Shown: in pieces, positions 1 to 8,571 of the stretch
How positions within the stretch are numbered: the stretch's first letter is position 1
How the letters are laid out: each line of letters begins with the position of its first letter
Assembly (NCBI GenBank): GCA_016935485.1
Contig: JAFGQW010000227.1
Location: 1-35,734 of the forward strand
Source: Planctomycetota bacterium
Lineage (GTDB): Bacteria; Planctomycetota; JAFGQW01
DNA: 35,734 nt
Direction of reading: 5' to 3'
Translations under genes and position numbers: made by a program
The notes under the pieces: generated by a model
Told to the model about the DNA's origin: nothing
The model's input: only the letters and a program-made list of their open reading frames with translations
The model's database searches: none

Positions 1-301
1 GCCGGTCCGCCCTCCCGCCTGTCCGCCTGTCCGGAACCACCCGCCCGACACCCGGGCCGAGCGTCCGCTCCGGATTTCCGGCAAATGATACAACCTCCTA
101 TCTGCAAATGACTTGAGGCGCCTTTTCTCGGCCCGAGGAGAGCGCAGGAGGAACTTTTCCCGCCGATCCGGGAATTCTTTTCGGATTCCTGTAGCCGCCT
201 CCCTCCCTGCCCCGAACTAGCGGCATCGGCCGGCGATCCCTGTAGCACCGACCCGGCCCCGTTCCTCGCAGTGTGCATATGGTTCTGATTGGAGGACAAT
301 C
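1..301. other. Leading stretch without a recognised gene
   Basis: No ORF here resembles a protein. The only visible features are a short direct repeat of GCCTGTCC near 18-33, two copies of GCAAATGA near 82-112, and a GGAGGA ribosome binding site just before the ATG at 302. It is probably the leader of the first gene; no convincing -35/-10 pair was found. Confidence 0.5.
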
Positions 302-745
302 ATGCACCGCACCGCCACACTCCTCAGCATCGCCGCCTTGTCCGTCATCCTATCCGCCGGCGTCGCCGCCCAGTGCAACCCGCACAACATCGCGGCGACC
401 ATCCTCAGCCAGGACGTGCCCATCGGGCAGGACATCGTGGTCAACTACGTGACCCAGGGCCACCATAACGGCATGTGGCTCTACACGTTGCAGAGCCTTT
501 GGACGGGCGCGATCCCGCTGGAGTTCGGCTACTGCATCCCGCTGTGCGCGCCGGTGAACCTCCTCGGAGCCAACTACGTGGCCTCGAGCAAGGCCCAGTT
601 CCGGTTCACGGTTCCGCTCGAGCCGGCTCTCGTCGGCCTCAAGGTCTACCTCGCCGGCGTGATCAGCAATGGAACTCAGCTCGGCACCGGAACTTCCAAC
701 GAGGTCCTGGCCCACCTCCGGCTCGAGGACTGGCCGCTGCCGTAA
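302..745 (+). CDS. Small secreted beta-rich protein
   Basis: A 147-residue protein with a clear signal peptide (hydrophobic residues about 5-22, likely cleaved after GVAA before QCNPH). GGAGGA lies 5 nt before the ATG. The mature part is about 125 residues, has four cysteines, and alternates hydrophobic and polar residues as in a beta sandwich. Its second half (VPLEPALVGLKVYLA, later TGTSNEV) resembles the end of the C-terminal domain on the Kelch, beta-helix and 13758-14663 proteins here (IPALxGLxxHxAFVT, then SNTxxF). It may therefore be a stand-alone relative of that domain. No enzymatic motif is visible and its function is unknown. The histidine kinase follows after about 93 bp on the same strand. 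Confidence 0.75.
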   Translation: MHRTATLLSIAALSVILSAGVAAQCNPHNIAATILSQDVPIGQDIVVNYVTQGHHNGMWLYTLQSLWTGAIPLEFGYCIPLCAPVNLLGANYVASSKAQFRFTVPLEPALVGLKVYLAGVISNGTQLGTGTSNEVLAHLRLEDWPLP

Positions 746-838
746 CCTCGGATCACAACGACGCCCAAGCCGCCTCGTCCCCGTCAAGAAGAGCCGATCT
801 GGAGCCGATACAGTTCCGGTAAGGAGGGGCGGCGCGCC

Positions 839-1993
839 ATGCCCATCGCAAGGGCCCTCGTTCATGGCGTCTCGGGCGTCTTCCGGCGCATCTTGCTACA
901 CCGGCCGCTGGCGGTGTCTGCCTGCCTCCATCTCGCTGCCGTGGCCGGCGCGGTCGCGCTGGTCGCCGGGCTGCCCCGGGTCGAGGCCATGCTGGGCGCG
1001 ACCGTGCTGCTCTCCGTGCTCGGCGCGGTGAGCTTCACCAAGCTCCGGTTCGTGCTGATCGCCCGGCGCGGCGAGGTCCAGCAGCTCCACCGCCGCATCC
1101 GCGACTTCGAGACCAAGCGGGAGCTGGCCGCCATCGAGCTCGAGGCCACCCGCGAGACCTACAAGGAAGCCATCAGCAACCTGGTCCTCGCCAACAACGC
1201 CGCGCTTGAGAACACCGTGCGGTCCGATCGCGAGCTCGACGACCTCGCCCGCGTCGCCGCGCACGATCTCAAGAAGCCTCTGCGCGGGATCCACCACGCC
1301 GCGAACCGGCTGATGGCGGACTACCGCGATCGGCTCGGCGAAGCGGGCCGCGCCCGACTGGCGCGCCTGGCCGAACTCGCCCGGTGGCTGGACAGCCGGC
1401 TGGATTCCCTGGTGCGGTACTCCCGCATCGGGCGCATCGAGCTGGCGCCGGCGATGACCTCGCTCGCCCAGGTGCTCGACGACGTGACGGCGGCGCTCCA
1501 GAGCCGGCTCGAGGACCCCGGAGTCGAGCTGCGGGTGCCGCGCCCGCTGCCCGTGCTGCGCTGTGACGCGGCGCTCCTCGGCGAGGTGTTCCGCCACCTG
1601 ATCAGCAACGCCATCCAGTACAACATGAGGCCGACGAAGCGGGTCGAGGTCGGTTTCCACACGCGCGAGGAGATCGAGCGCGAGGCCCTCGACATCGAGT
1701 CGATGGCAAGCGAGCCGATCGTCTTCTACGTGAAGGACAACGGCATCGGCATCCGGGAGCAGCACTACGAGGCGGTCTTCCGGCTCTTCAAGCGACTCCA
1801 CGGGCGCGACGCGTTCCAGGGCGGCACGGGCGCGGGGCTCACGATCGTCAGGAAGATCGTGGAGCGGCACGGGGGACGGGTGTGGATCTCCTCGGTCTTC
1901 GGCGCGGGAACGACCTTCTACTTCACGCTCGGGGATGGGGCGCGAAGCGCCCGGAGCCCCGTCGCGTACGCACCCGTCGGCGCCGCGGGCTGA
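839..1993 (+). CDS. Orphan membrane sensor histidine kinase
   Basis: A 384-residue protein; the start is fixed by AAGGAGG at 821-827. Two hydrophobic segments (about 24-45 and 50-66) form a short hairpin membrane anchor with almost no periplasmic loop. A coiled-coil-like linker (about 78-130) follows. The HisKA dimerisation helix has the phospho-acceptor His142 in AAHDLKKPLRG. The HATPase_c domain shows the N box (HLISNAIQYN, 253-262), G1 box (DNGIGI, 300-305) and G2 box (GTGAGL, 329-334). The kinase core resembles phytochrome-type kinases, but no PAS, GAF or receiver domain is present. It should autophosphorylate and pass phosphate to a response regulator, but none is encoded nearby. The input is probably a membrane or cytoplasmic cue because no external sensor domain is visible. 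Confidence 0.9.
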   Translation: MPIARALVHGVSGVFRRILLHRPLAVSACLHLAAVAGAVALVAGLPRVEAMLGATVLLSVLGAVSFTKLRFVLIARRGEVQQLHRRIRDFETKRELAAIELEATRETYKEAISNLVLANNAALENTVRSDRELDDLARVAAHDLKKPLRGIHHAANRLMADYRDRLGEAGRARLARLAELARWLDSRLDSLVRYSRIGRIELAPAMTSLAQVLDDVTAALQSRLEDPGVELRVPRPLPVLRCDAALLGEVFRHLISNAIQYNMRPTKRVEVGFHTREEIEREALDIESMASEPIVFYVKDNGIGIREQHYEAVFRLFKRLHGRDAFQGGTGAGLTIVRKIVERHGGRVWISSVFGAGTTFYFTLGDGARSARSPVAYAPVGAAG

Positions 1994-2038
1994 GAACCTG
2001 CCGCGGCGGCAAGACGCCGGCGCCGCCCCGCCCCGGCG

Positions 2039-3646
2039 TTACTTCCGGTCCGGCTCCTCGCCCGGGCCGACCGTCGCACCCGGTCCCACGGCCCGGGTGC
2101 GGAGCGCGTGGAGCGTCTTGTTCAGCTCCCGCATGGCCACGCCGCGGCCCGGATCGTACTCCACCACCGTCTGGAGCAGCTCCCGCGCGCGCTCCAGTTC
2201 GCCGCGCTCGAGGCAAAGGATGCCCAGGTTCTCCATCGCGTCGAGGTTGTCGGGCGCGAGCTCGAGCGCGCGTTCGAGCAGCTCGCGCGCCTTGTCCCGC
2301 GGACGATCGAGGGGAAAGGAGTAGAAGTAGAGCAGACCGCCCGCCGCGTAGAGGATGTCGGGCCGGTCCGGCTCGTACTGGAGCGCCTTCTCGTAGGCCC
2401 ACCACGCCTCCTTGTAGCGGCGCTGGTTGGTGAGGAAGAGCCCGAGGTTGGACCACTCGAGCCCGCTCGACGGCCGGGCATCCAGCAGCCGCCGGGTGAG
2501 GCTCTCCGCCTCCACCCACTCGCCGGCGGCGTAGCGACGGCTCACCATCCCCTGCAGCAGCCCGTACGCGGTCTCGTTCTGCGCGTCGAGGCCGAGCGCC
2601 CGCTGGCAGTAGCGCGCGGCCTCCGCCTCGTTGCCGTCGTCGTGGTAGAGGTACTCGGCGACCCGGGCCCACGCCTCGGGAAACGCCTTGCCCGCCGCCG
2701 TCTCGAGACACGCCTCCAGGGCGCGGCGCGCGGCCGGGTGATCTCCTTTGGTCTTCTGAAGGAAGCCGAGGTAGTAGCGCGGCAGAGCGGCGTCGCGCCG
2801 CGCGACGGCGAGCGCCTCGAGGATCCGGATCCCGTCGTCGTAGCGGTCGGCGTCCGTGGCGTAGACCTCCCACAGCGCGAGAAACAGCGACGTGTCCTCC
2901 GGTCCCAGCTCGAACGCGGCGCGGAAGTCCGCCTCCGCGCTCGCCGCATCCCCGCCCAGGCCGTGGCACTGGCCGGCCCTGACGAGGCACTGGCGCCGGA
3001 AGGACTGGAACTCGGCGCCGGCGAGCTCGGCCGCCTTGCGGTAGGCCGCAGCCGCCTCCGGAAACCGCCCGAGCCACAGGAGCGCCTCGCCGAGCTGCTC
3101 CCGGTAGCTCGGCTGGTCGGGTTTGAGCTGGACCGCACGGGCCAGCGCCTTCTCGGCGGCCGCGGCGCCCTCGGCCCCGGACTGCAGGCGGGTGCGCCCG
3201 AGGAAGTACAGCGCCTCGTCGGCGTCGGGCGCGGCGGCGACCGCCCGGTTCAGACTGTCGACCGCGCTGCTCAACCGAGCCTGCGCCACACTCCGGCTCT
3301 CCTCGGAAGGATCGTCCGCAAGATGCTGCAGGCCGCTCCAGTAGTAGGCCTGCCCGAGCACGCTCGAGAGCTCGGCCGAGGGCTCGCCGGGGCTCGCCGC
3401 ACGCACCAGGCACTCGATCGCCTCCGCCGTCCGGCCGAGCGCAATCAGGCAGCGGCCCGCCGCCACGCTGGCCGCCGGCTTGTCGGGCCGTGCCTCGATG
3501 ACCGCCCGGAAGCTCCCGAGCGCCATCTCGTACTTGCCGGCCGCGTAGAGCTCCAGGCCGATGCGGAGATCGGGATCGTCCTGGGCTCCGGTCACCGGCG
3601 CCGACGCCAGCCACACCAGCGCGATCACCACCGCGATTCGTGCCAC
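2039..3646 (-). CDS. Secreted TPR-repeat protein (paralogue 1)
   Basis: A 535-residue protein read from a GTG at 3646, preceded by TGAGGAGAG. The start places a signal peptide at the N-terminus (ARIAVVIALVWLASAPVTGA, then QDD). The rest is almost entirely TPR helices, for example AAGKYEMALGSFRAVIEARP and later ELAPDNLDAMENLGILCLE. It starts 11 bp after the stop of the 3658-5085 gene, so the two are probably translationally coupled. It shares with that gene the AGKYExAL opening repeat and the motif LGQAYYW, so the two are duplicates. A role as a periplasmic or exported scaffold is inferred from TPR chemistry; no partner can be named. It converges with the kinase gene, leaving 45 bp between stops. 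Confidence 0.85.
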   Translation of the reverse strand: MARIAVVIALVWLASAPVTGAQDDPDLRIGLELYAAGKYEMALGSFRAVIEARPDKPAASVAAGRCLIALGRTAEAIECLVRAASPGEPSAELSSVLGQAYYWSGLQHLADDPSEESRSVAQARLSSAVDSLNRAVAAAPDADEALYFLGRTRLQSGAEGAAAAEKALARAVQLKPDQPSYREQLGEALLWLGRFPEAAAAYRKAAELAGAEFQSFRRQCLVRAGQCHGLGGDAASAEADFRAAFELGPEDTSLFLALWEVYATDADRYDDGIRILEALAVARRDAALPRYYLGFLQKTKGDHPAARRALEACLETAAGKAFPEAWARVAEYLYHDDGNEAEAARYCQRALGLDAQNETAYGLLQGMVSRRYAAGEWVEAESLTRRLLDARPSSGLEWSNLGLFLTNQRRYKEAWWAYEKALQYEPDRPDILYAAGGLLYFYSFPLDRPRDKARELLERALELAPDNLDAMENLGILCLERGELERARELLQTVVEYDPGRGVAMRELNKTLHALRTRAVGPGATVGPGEEPDRK

Positions 3647-3657
3647 GGGATCTCTCC

Positions 3658-5085
3658 TCACCTCAGGCGCTCCAGCTCCTCCCGGGCGCGCCGGTTGCCG
3701 GGATCGACCTCCACGACCTTGGCGAACTTCTCCGCCGCCTCCTTCGGCCGGCCGTGCTTCTTCAGGAACCAGCCGTAGTTCATCAGCGCGTCCACGTTGT
3801 TCGGATCGATCCCGAGCGCGTCCTGCCAGAGCTGCTCGGCCTCCTGGTTGCGGTTGAGGTCGTTCATCACCTTGGCCGCCCCGCACTTGATCACCGGATC
3901 GTCCGGCGCGTACTCCAGCGCTTTCTTGTAGTGCTTGGCCGCCTCGGCCAGCTGGCGGCGGTCGTGGTAGTACCAGGCGAGGTTGTTCCAGACCTGGCCG
4001 TTGGTGGGCTGGCGCTTCAAGATCGCCTCCTGGATCGCGACGAATCGGCCGAGGTCGCCGCGCTCCTTGGCCCGCGCCGCCAGGAACTGCAGGAACGCCG
4101 CCGCCTCCACGTCCGCGGCGTTGAGATCCAGCGCCTTGAGCAGGAAGGTCTCGGCCTTCTTCTCGTCGCCGTCCTCGCGGAAGTAGATCTCGCCGAGGCG
4201 CGCCCACGCCGCGGAAAACTTCTTGCCCTCCGCGGTCTGGATCACCTTCTCGAAGGCCTGGCGCGCCTCCTTCTTCTGCTCCATGGCGCCGTGGAAGTAG
4301 GCGATGTAGTAGAGCGGCATGGCGGCGCTCGGGCGGCTCTTTGCCAGCGCCTGCAGCAGCGCGAGCCCGTCGGCGTGGCGCTCCTTCTTGGCCCCGAAGA
4401 GCTTCCAGATGCTCTCGTAGATGGTGCGGTCGGTGGGGTCGAAGGCGACGGCGTCGGCGTAGGCCTTGCGCATCCCGTCCGGATCGCCGGCCTGATCCAG
4501 GCACTCCGCGCCCTCGCAGTAGGCCTGGAGCTTGTAGGCGCGGAACTTCGCGGGCGCGAGCCGGGCGGCCTCGAGAAACGCAGCGGCGGCCTCGGCCGGC
4601 CGCTCGAGCAGCACGCGCACCTTGCCCAGGTAGTAGTGCGCCACGTGCAGGCTCGAGTCGCGCTCGATCGCCCGCTTGAGCTGGGTCTCCGCGTCGGCCA
4701 GGATCAGCGGCTCGTAGCCGGCCCGCGGGTCGTCGGGATCGTTCATCACCCGGGTCGCGTCCCAGTAGTAGGCCTGCCCGAGGACGGCGCAGTTCTCGGC
4801 GTCGGCCGCCGGCTGCTTGACCGCCTTCTCGAGGAGCGCGACGGCCTCGGAAACGCGGTTGAGGCCGATCAGGCACTTGCCGGCGCCCGAGTAGGCGGCG
4901 GCCAGGTCCGGCGCGGCCGCGATCGCCGCCTGGTACGCAGCGAGCGCCTCCTCGTACTTGCCGGCCTCGCACAGGCGGTCGGCGCCGGCGAGATCGGGTC
5001 GGGTCTGCGCCCGGAGCGGCGAGACGAGCAGCAGAGCCGCCGCCGCGCAGGCGGCGAGCAGGCAGCGAGATCCGGTTCGATTCAC
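3658..5085 (-). CDS. Secreted TPR-repeat protein (paralogue 2)
   Basis: A 475-residue protein from a GTG at 5085, with AAGGGGAG seven bases upstream. The N-terminus is a signal peptide (CLLAACAAAALLLVSPLRAQ). TPR units fill the mature protein from AGKYEEALAAYQAAIAAAP to the end (EVDPGNRRAREELERLR). It is paralogous to the next gene: both have AGKYExAL in the first repeat, a conserved GKCLI/GRCLI helix, and LGQAYYW followed by an acidic loop. It is the second gene of a three-gene minus-strand operon, 65 bp after the SUMF1-like gene and 11 bp before paralogue 1. TPRs bind peptides or proteins; the sequence does not reveal the partner, though the co-transcribed SUMF1-fold protein is the obvious candidate. 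Confidence 0.87.
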   Translation of the reverse strand: MNRTGSRCLLAACAAAALLLVSPLRAQTRPDLAGADRLCEAGKYEEALAAYQAAIAAAPDLAAAYSGAGKCLIGLNRVSEAVALLEKAVKQPAADAENCAVLGQAYYWDATRVMNDPDDPRAGYEPLILADAETQLKRAIERDSSLHVAHYYLGKVRVLLERPAEAAAAFLEAARLAPAKFRAYKLQAYCEGAECLDQAGDPDGMRKAYADAVAFDPTDRTIYESIWKLFGAKKERHADGLALLQALAKSRPSAAMPLYYIAYFHGAMEQKKEARQAFEKVIQTAEGKKFSAAWARLGEIYFREDGDEKKAETFLLKALDLNAADVEAAAFLQFLAARAKERGDLGRFVAIQEAILKRQPTNGQVWNNLAWYYHDRRQLAEAAKHYKKALEYAPDDPVIKCGAAKVMNDLNRNQEAEQLWQDALGIDPNNVDALMNYGWFLKKHGRPKEAAEKFAKVVEVDPGNRRAREELERLR

Positions 5086-5150
5086 AGCGATACTCCCCTT
5101 GCGATCTGGAGGTCGGCGGTGCGGGTGCGCAGCCGGCCGCCTCGCGGAAC

Positions 5151-6065
5151 TCACCGGCCCGCTCCCTCGCCGGCCGCCGGCAGCGAGGCCGCCGGCCGGA
5201 AGCCGAGGTGGTCCGTCTGGAACGTGGCCGCGGCGCACATGCGCACGGCCGAGCGCACGGTCCCCGCCTCGAAGACCCAGCTCCCGCCGCGGTAGACCCG
5301 CCGCGGATCCAGATCCACGTCGACCCAGGCCCGACCGTCGGCGGGCGCCCCCACGTAGTCGGCGTGCCAGGTGTCCTCGCACCACTCCGACACGTTGCCG
5401 TGCATGTCCTTCAGACCGTAGGCGTTGGCTTTCCTGCCGCCGACCGCCTGGATCGCCCTGACGCCACGATTCCAGGTGTTGTCCTCGTACCAGGCGTACT
5501 CGCCGAGCTGCGCCACATCGCTGCCGAAGCAGTAGGCGGCGCGCGACCCGGCGCGGCAGGCGTACTCCCACTCCGCCTCGGTGGGCAGCCGGAGGCCCGT
5601 CTTCTCCGCGAATGCGCGGCAGTCGTTCCACGAGATGTGCGTCGCCGGGAAGGTGTCCCCGACGCGGCTGTAGTTCTGCCCCCACCACGGCCGGGTCCCC
5701 ATGATGCGCTCCCAGGCGCCCGCGGTCAGCTCGGTCTTGGAGAGCAGGAAGGGGCGCACCGCGACGGTGTGCACCGGGTCCTCGGTCGCGAACCGGCCGA
5801 GCTCGCCCAGCGGAGAGCCCATCTCGAAGGAGCCGCCCTCGAGGCGCACGAAGACTAGACCCGTCCCAAGGTGGCGGTACTCCGCCAGCCCCGCGGCGTT
5901 CTTGCCCAGGAGCTCGAACCCGGGCACGGCGGGCGGGTCGCCCGCGGCCGGCAACCCGAGGCTCGTGGCGAGAACCACCGCGACGGCCAGGCCGACCCCG
6001 AGCAGGGCCGGACGGCGACGAGCGCCGGCAGCAAAGCACGGCGCGCGTGCCTCCAGATTGCGCAT
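5151..6065 (-). CDS. Secreted SUMF1/FGE-fold protein, non-catalytic type
   Basis: A 304-residue protein; ATG at 6065 with GAGGAAGAGG upstream. The N-terminus has an arginine-rich stretch and a hydrophobic segment (about 20-40), so it is exported or anchored. The formylglycine-generating-enzyme (SUMF1) domain spans about 60-295: RLEGGSFEMGSP near 74, LPTEAEWEYACRAGS near 150, NAYGLKDMHGNVSEW near 204-218, RVYRGGSW near 256-263 and LGFRPA near 287. In true FGE the GGSW motif is followed by the copper-binding cysteine pair (CxxxxC pattern). Here those positions read VFEAGT, so sulfatase activation is unlikely. Non-catalytic members of this fold occur as C-type-lectin-like binding or regulatory modules. 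It heads the operon with two TPR proteins and is divergent from the HEAT gene. Confidence 0.88.
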   Translation of the reverse strand: MRNLEARAPCFAAGARRRPALLGVGLAVAVVLATSLGLPAAGDPPAVPGFELLGKNAAGLAEYRHLGTGLVFVRLEGGSFEMGSPLGELGRFATEDPVHTVAVRPFLLSKTELTAGAWERIMGTRPWWGQNYSRVGDTFPATHISWNDCRAFAEKTGLRLPTEAEWEYACRAGSRAAYCFGSDVAQLGEYAWYEDNTWNRGVRAIQAVGGRKANAYGLKDMHGNVSEWCEDTWHADYVGAPADGRAWVDVDLDPRRVYRGGSWVFEAGTVRSAVRMCAAATFQTDHLGFRPAASLPAAGEGAGR

Positions 6066-6199
6066 GTCGATCCTCTTCCTCTCCGCTTCGGGAGGGTTCG
6101 CAGGGCCCCGGACGGCAAGCCAGCAAGAGCAGTATATATCAGCCCGCAGCCCGACATCCAGGCGCGGGAGCGGCCCGACCGGACGCCATCCGGACCGCC

Positions 6200-6215
6200 C
6201 GCGGGCAAGCCCGCG
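6200..6215. repeat. Short GC hairpin CGCGGGC-AA-GCCCGCG
   Basis: A perfect 7-bp inverted repeat with a 2-nt centre. Similar hairpins with GCGGGC/GCCCGC arms lie at 8538-8554 and 33161-33175, all between genes, so this may be a small REP-like family. At this GC content chance is possible. Confidence 0.4.
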
Positions 6216-6228
6216 CCCGCCCACCTCC

Positions 6229-6258
6229 TTGACATGGACGGCCTTCTGGATGAATACT
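6229..6258 (+). promoter_or_regulatory. Candidate sigma-70-type promoter for the HEAT gene
   Basis: A perfect TTGACA at 6229-6234 is followed after 18 bp by AATACT at 6253-6258, a 4/6 match to the -10 consensus. This is one of the few consensus-like promoters in this GC-rich window. It would give a leader of about 120 nt before the ATG at 6384. It is predicted by eye only. Confidence 0.45.
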
Positions 6259-6383
6259 GGACGAGGTCTGGAATCGCGGGGATCTGGAACTTTCTCGCCA
6301 CGGGAGGCGCGGGAATCGATTCGGGGGCTCGACCGCCGATCGGCCGGGGACCGCCACGTTTCGGTTTTCCCGCTCGTCAGCGC

Positions 6384-8495
6384 ATGAAACACACCGGCCC
6401 GGATCTCCGCGCGCGTCCGGCAGGCTGGCTTGCCGCCGCATTGCTTCTCATCGCCGGCCTGGCCGGCCCGCTCTCGGCGCAGTCCACCCCGCCTTCGGAC
6501 ACCAGAAACCTCGGCAACCCGCGCTCGGACGATCCCCCGAATCCGGGCAACCAGCAGAGCAAGCCCCCCGCGCCGGCCGGCGAACCCCCCGGCCTGGTGA
6601 CCCCGTGGCGGCCCAAGCCCGAGCCGGAACCGGCGCCCGCACCGGCCCCTCCGCCCGCGCCGAACCCGACGCCCGCACCGGCGCCGGCTCCCCCACCGGC
6701 GCCCGCGGCGCCTTCGCCGGCCGCGCCGGCGGTGCCGGCAGCCGGGGCGGGCGCGGCATCGCCGCAGCCGTCCGGCGGCACGACCCAGCCGCCGCGCACG
6801 GTCATCACGGGCCGCGGCCGGGGCCGGACCCAGAGCGTCTCGCTCGAGGACTGGGAGGCCTGGTGGCGGTTCAATCGCGACGCGTTCCTGGTGCGCCGCA
6901 AGTACCTCCCGACCCGGCAGCAGAACTCCCGGGACACGGACGTCTTCCTCGGCCGGAGCGTCCCGGGCACGCCGCCGCGAGCGCTGCCGCCGGACTGGAC
7001 GGCGCTGCGGCACCAGATCGTGCCGGCGCTGCGCAGCGCACTCGAGGACTCGAGCCCCACCGTGCGCGCCGCCGCCTGCACGGCGCTTGGCAAGGTGGGG
7101 TTCGACGAGGACGTTCCGGCGCTCGGCGCGCGGCTCGCGGACACCAGCGCGTTCGTGCGCGAAGCCGCCACGCTCGGGCTCGGCCTGATCGGCCAGGAAG
7201 CTGGCCGCCCGGCGCTCCTGGCAGTCCTCAAGGCGGACCACAAGGGGCAGCAGCTCCGGGGGGGACGGCCGCCGGAGATCCAGATGCGTGCCGTGGCGGC
7301 GCTCGCGCTCGGTCTCCTCGGCCGCGACCCCGACGGGGAGGTGACCGAGTGCCTGGAGCTTCTGAGCACCCACCCGACGGCGAGTCCCGACATGGCGCTT
7401 CTCGCAACCGTCGCCCTCGGGCTGGTCGAGGGCGACCGGCGGGCGGTTTCGCGCGTGGCCTGGCACCTGAAGGACCTGGCCACGCGGCAGCGCGGCGTGA
7501 ACGACTGGATCCAGGCTCAGGCCGTGACAGCGCTCCAGCGCATTCACGAGCGAAACCGGTTCTCTGCCGACGACCGGACGCTCTCCGGTCTCGCACGTCT
7601 GGCTTCCGAAGCGCGCATCGCGCACGTGCGGCGCAGCGCTGTGGTGGCGCTCGGCGCCCTGGTGCACACTCCCGAGCACGAGGCCGTCGCGGCCCAGGAG
7701 CTCGCGGACCTGCGCGACAGCGGCAAGGACAGCCACACCCGCAACCTGGCCGCCGTCGCGCTGGGCCGGATCGGCGGCGAGGCCGCCTACCGCGCACTCG
7801 TCGCAGGCCTCGAGGAGAGCGGCCAGAGCGTTCACCGCGTCTACTGCGCGCTCGGACTTGCCCTCCTGCTGCGCGGCCTTCAGGACCGCGCCGCGCCCGA
7901 AGCTCCCCGGGATCTGACGCCGGGTTTCATCCACCTGCGCCGCGCCTTCGACGAGTCGAGGGACCTGTCCTCCCGGAGTGGGCTGGCGCTGGCACTCGGG
8001 ATCGCCCGCGACCGCGACTCCGGAGCGCGGCTTCTCCAGGAGCTCAAGCGAAGTTCCGAGCCGACGCAGCGCGGCCATCTCGCGCTCGCGCTCGGCATGG
8101 TCGGGCACGAACCGGCGGTCCCGGAGCTCACCGCGCTGCTCCTCGAGACGAAGTACCCACCGTTCTTGAAGGAGCAGATCGCCACCGGGCTCGGCATCCT
8201 CGGGCGGAAGAACCTGGTGGCGCTGCTGGAGCGCCTCGAGCGATCGCGCTCGGCGCAGGATCTGGATGCGGTCCTCCGCGCGGTCGCCCTGGTCGGAGAT
8301 CAGTCCGCGGTGAAGCCGCTCGCGGCGCTGGCCGTGGACCCGCGGGCGCAGATCCAGACGCGGGCGGCCGCCTGCCGCGCGCTGGGCGTCCTTGGAGACC
8401 CGCACCCCATCCCGGTGCTGGCCGCGCTGCGGGCCGACCACAACTACCTGGCGGCAAGCGCCGCCGTGAACGCGATCCTGTTCCGGGATCTGTGA
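6384..8495 (+). CDS. Secreted proline-rich/HEAT-repeat protein (paralogue 1)
   Basis: A 703-residue protein. The ATG at 6384 was chosen because it puts a signal peptide at the N-terminus (AGWLAAALLLIAGLAGPLSAQ); an in-frame ATG at 6234 would bury it. No strong Shine-Dalgarno is visible. After the signal come a Pro/Ala/Glu-rich linker (about 40-135), a VITGRGRGR element, and the motif DWEAWWRFNRDAFL (about 154-167). The remainder is HEAT-like helical pairs (VRAAACTALGKVGFDEDVPALG; AFVREAATLGLGLIG). The 14742-16742 protein has the same order of parts, including WExWWxFNRDxFL. HEAT arrays are protein-binding solenoids; no enzyme motif is seen. The linker suggests a cell-envelope or extracellular position. 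Confidence 0.88.
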   Translation: MKHTGPDLRARPAGWLAAALLLIAGLAGPLSAQSTPPSDTRNLGNPRSDDPPNPGNQQSKPPAPAGEPPGLVTPWRPKPEPEPAPAPAPPPAPNPTPAPAPAPPPAPAAPSPAAPAVPAAGAGAASPQPSGGTTQPPRTVITGRGRGRTQSVSLEDWEAWWRFNRDAFLVRRKYLPTRQQNSRDTDVFLGRSVPGTPPRALPPDWTALRHQIVPALRSALEDSSPTVRAAACTALGKVGFDEDVPALGARLADTSAFVREAATLGLGLIGQEAGRPALLAVLKADHKGQQLRGGRPPEIQMRAVAALALGLLGRDPDGEVTECLELLSTHPTASPDMALLATVALGLVEGDRRAVSRVAWHLKDLATRQRGVNDWIQAQAVTALQRIHERNRFSADDRTLSGLARLASEARIAHVRRSAVVALGALVHTPEHEAVAAQELADLRDSGKDSHTRNLAAVALGRIGGEAAYRALVAGLEESGQSVHRVYCALGLALLLRGLQDRAAPEAPRDLTPGFIHLRRAFDESRDLSSRSGLALALGIARDRDSGARLLQELKRSSEPTQRGHLALALGMVGHEPAVPELTALLLETKYPPFLKEQIATGLGILGRKNLVALLERLERSRSAQDLDAVLRAVALVGDQSAVKPLAALAVDPRAQIQTRAAACRALGVLGDPHPIPVLAALRADHNYLAASAAVNAILFRDL

Positions 8496-8537
8496 GCCGA
8501 GACGCAAGCGGGCCGCGCAAGTCGGATCGCTGCGGGC

Positions 8538-8554
8538 CGCGGGCAACGCCCGCG
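8538..8554. repeat. Short GC hairpin CGCGGGC-AAC-GCCCGCG
   Basis: A perfect 7-bp stem with a 3-nt loop between the HEAT gene stop and the next ribosome binding site. It could act as a weak terminator or RNA stabiliser; there is no T-tract. It is related in arms to 6200-6215 and 33161-33175. Confidence 0.4.
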
Positions 8555-8571
8555 CTATCAGAGGAGATACC

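Larger units (their letters stand above)
6066..6383. other. Divergent intergenic region
   Basis: This stretch of 318 bp separates the minus-strand SUMF1/TPR operon from the plus-strand HEAT gene. It holds a candidate plus-strand promoter (6229-6258), an AT-rich spot (TATATA near 6133) that could supply a minus-strand -10 (TATACT) without a good -35, and a GCGGGC/GCCCGC hairpin at 6200-6215. No gene is visible in it. Confidence 0.5.

Noticed and set aside
5151-6065. Catalytic formylglycine-generating enzyme
   Set aside because: The cysteine positions after GGSW are replaced (VFEAGT), and no sulfatase gene is nearby.
5871-6383. N-terminal extension of the HEAT gene, including the ATG at 6234
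   Set aside because: It overlaps the SUMF1-like gene on the other strand, would bury the signal peptide, and contains the TTGACA promoter candidate.
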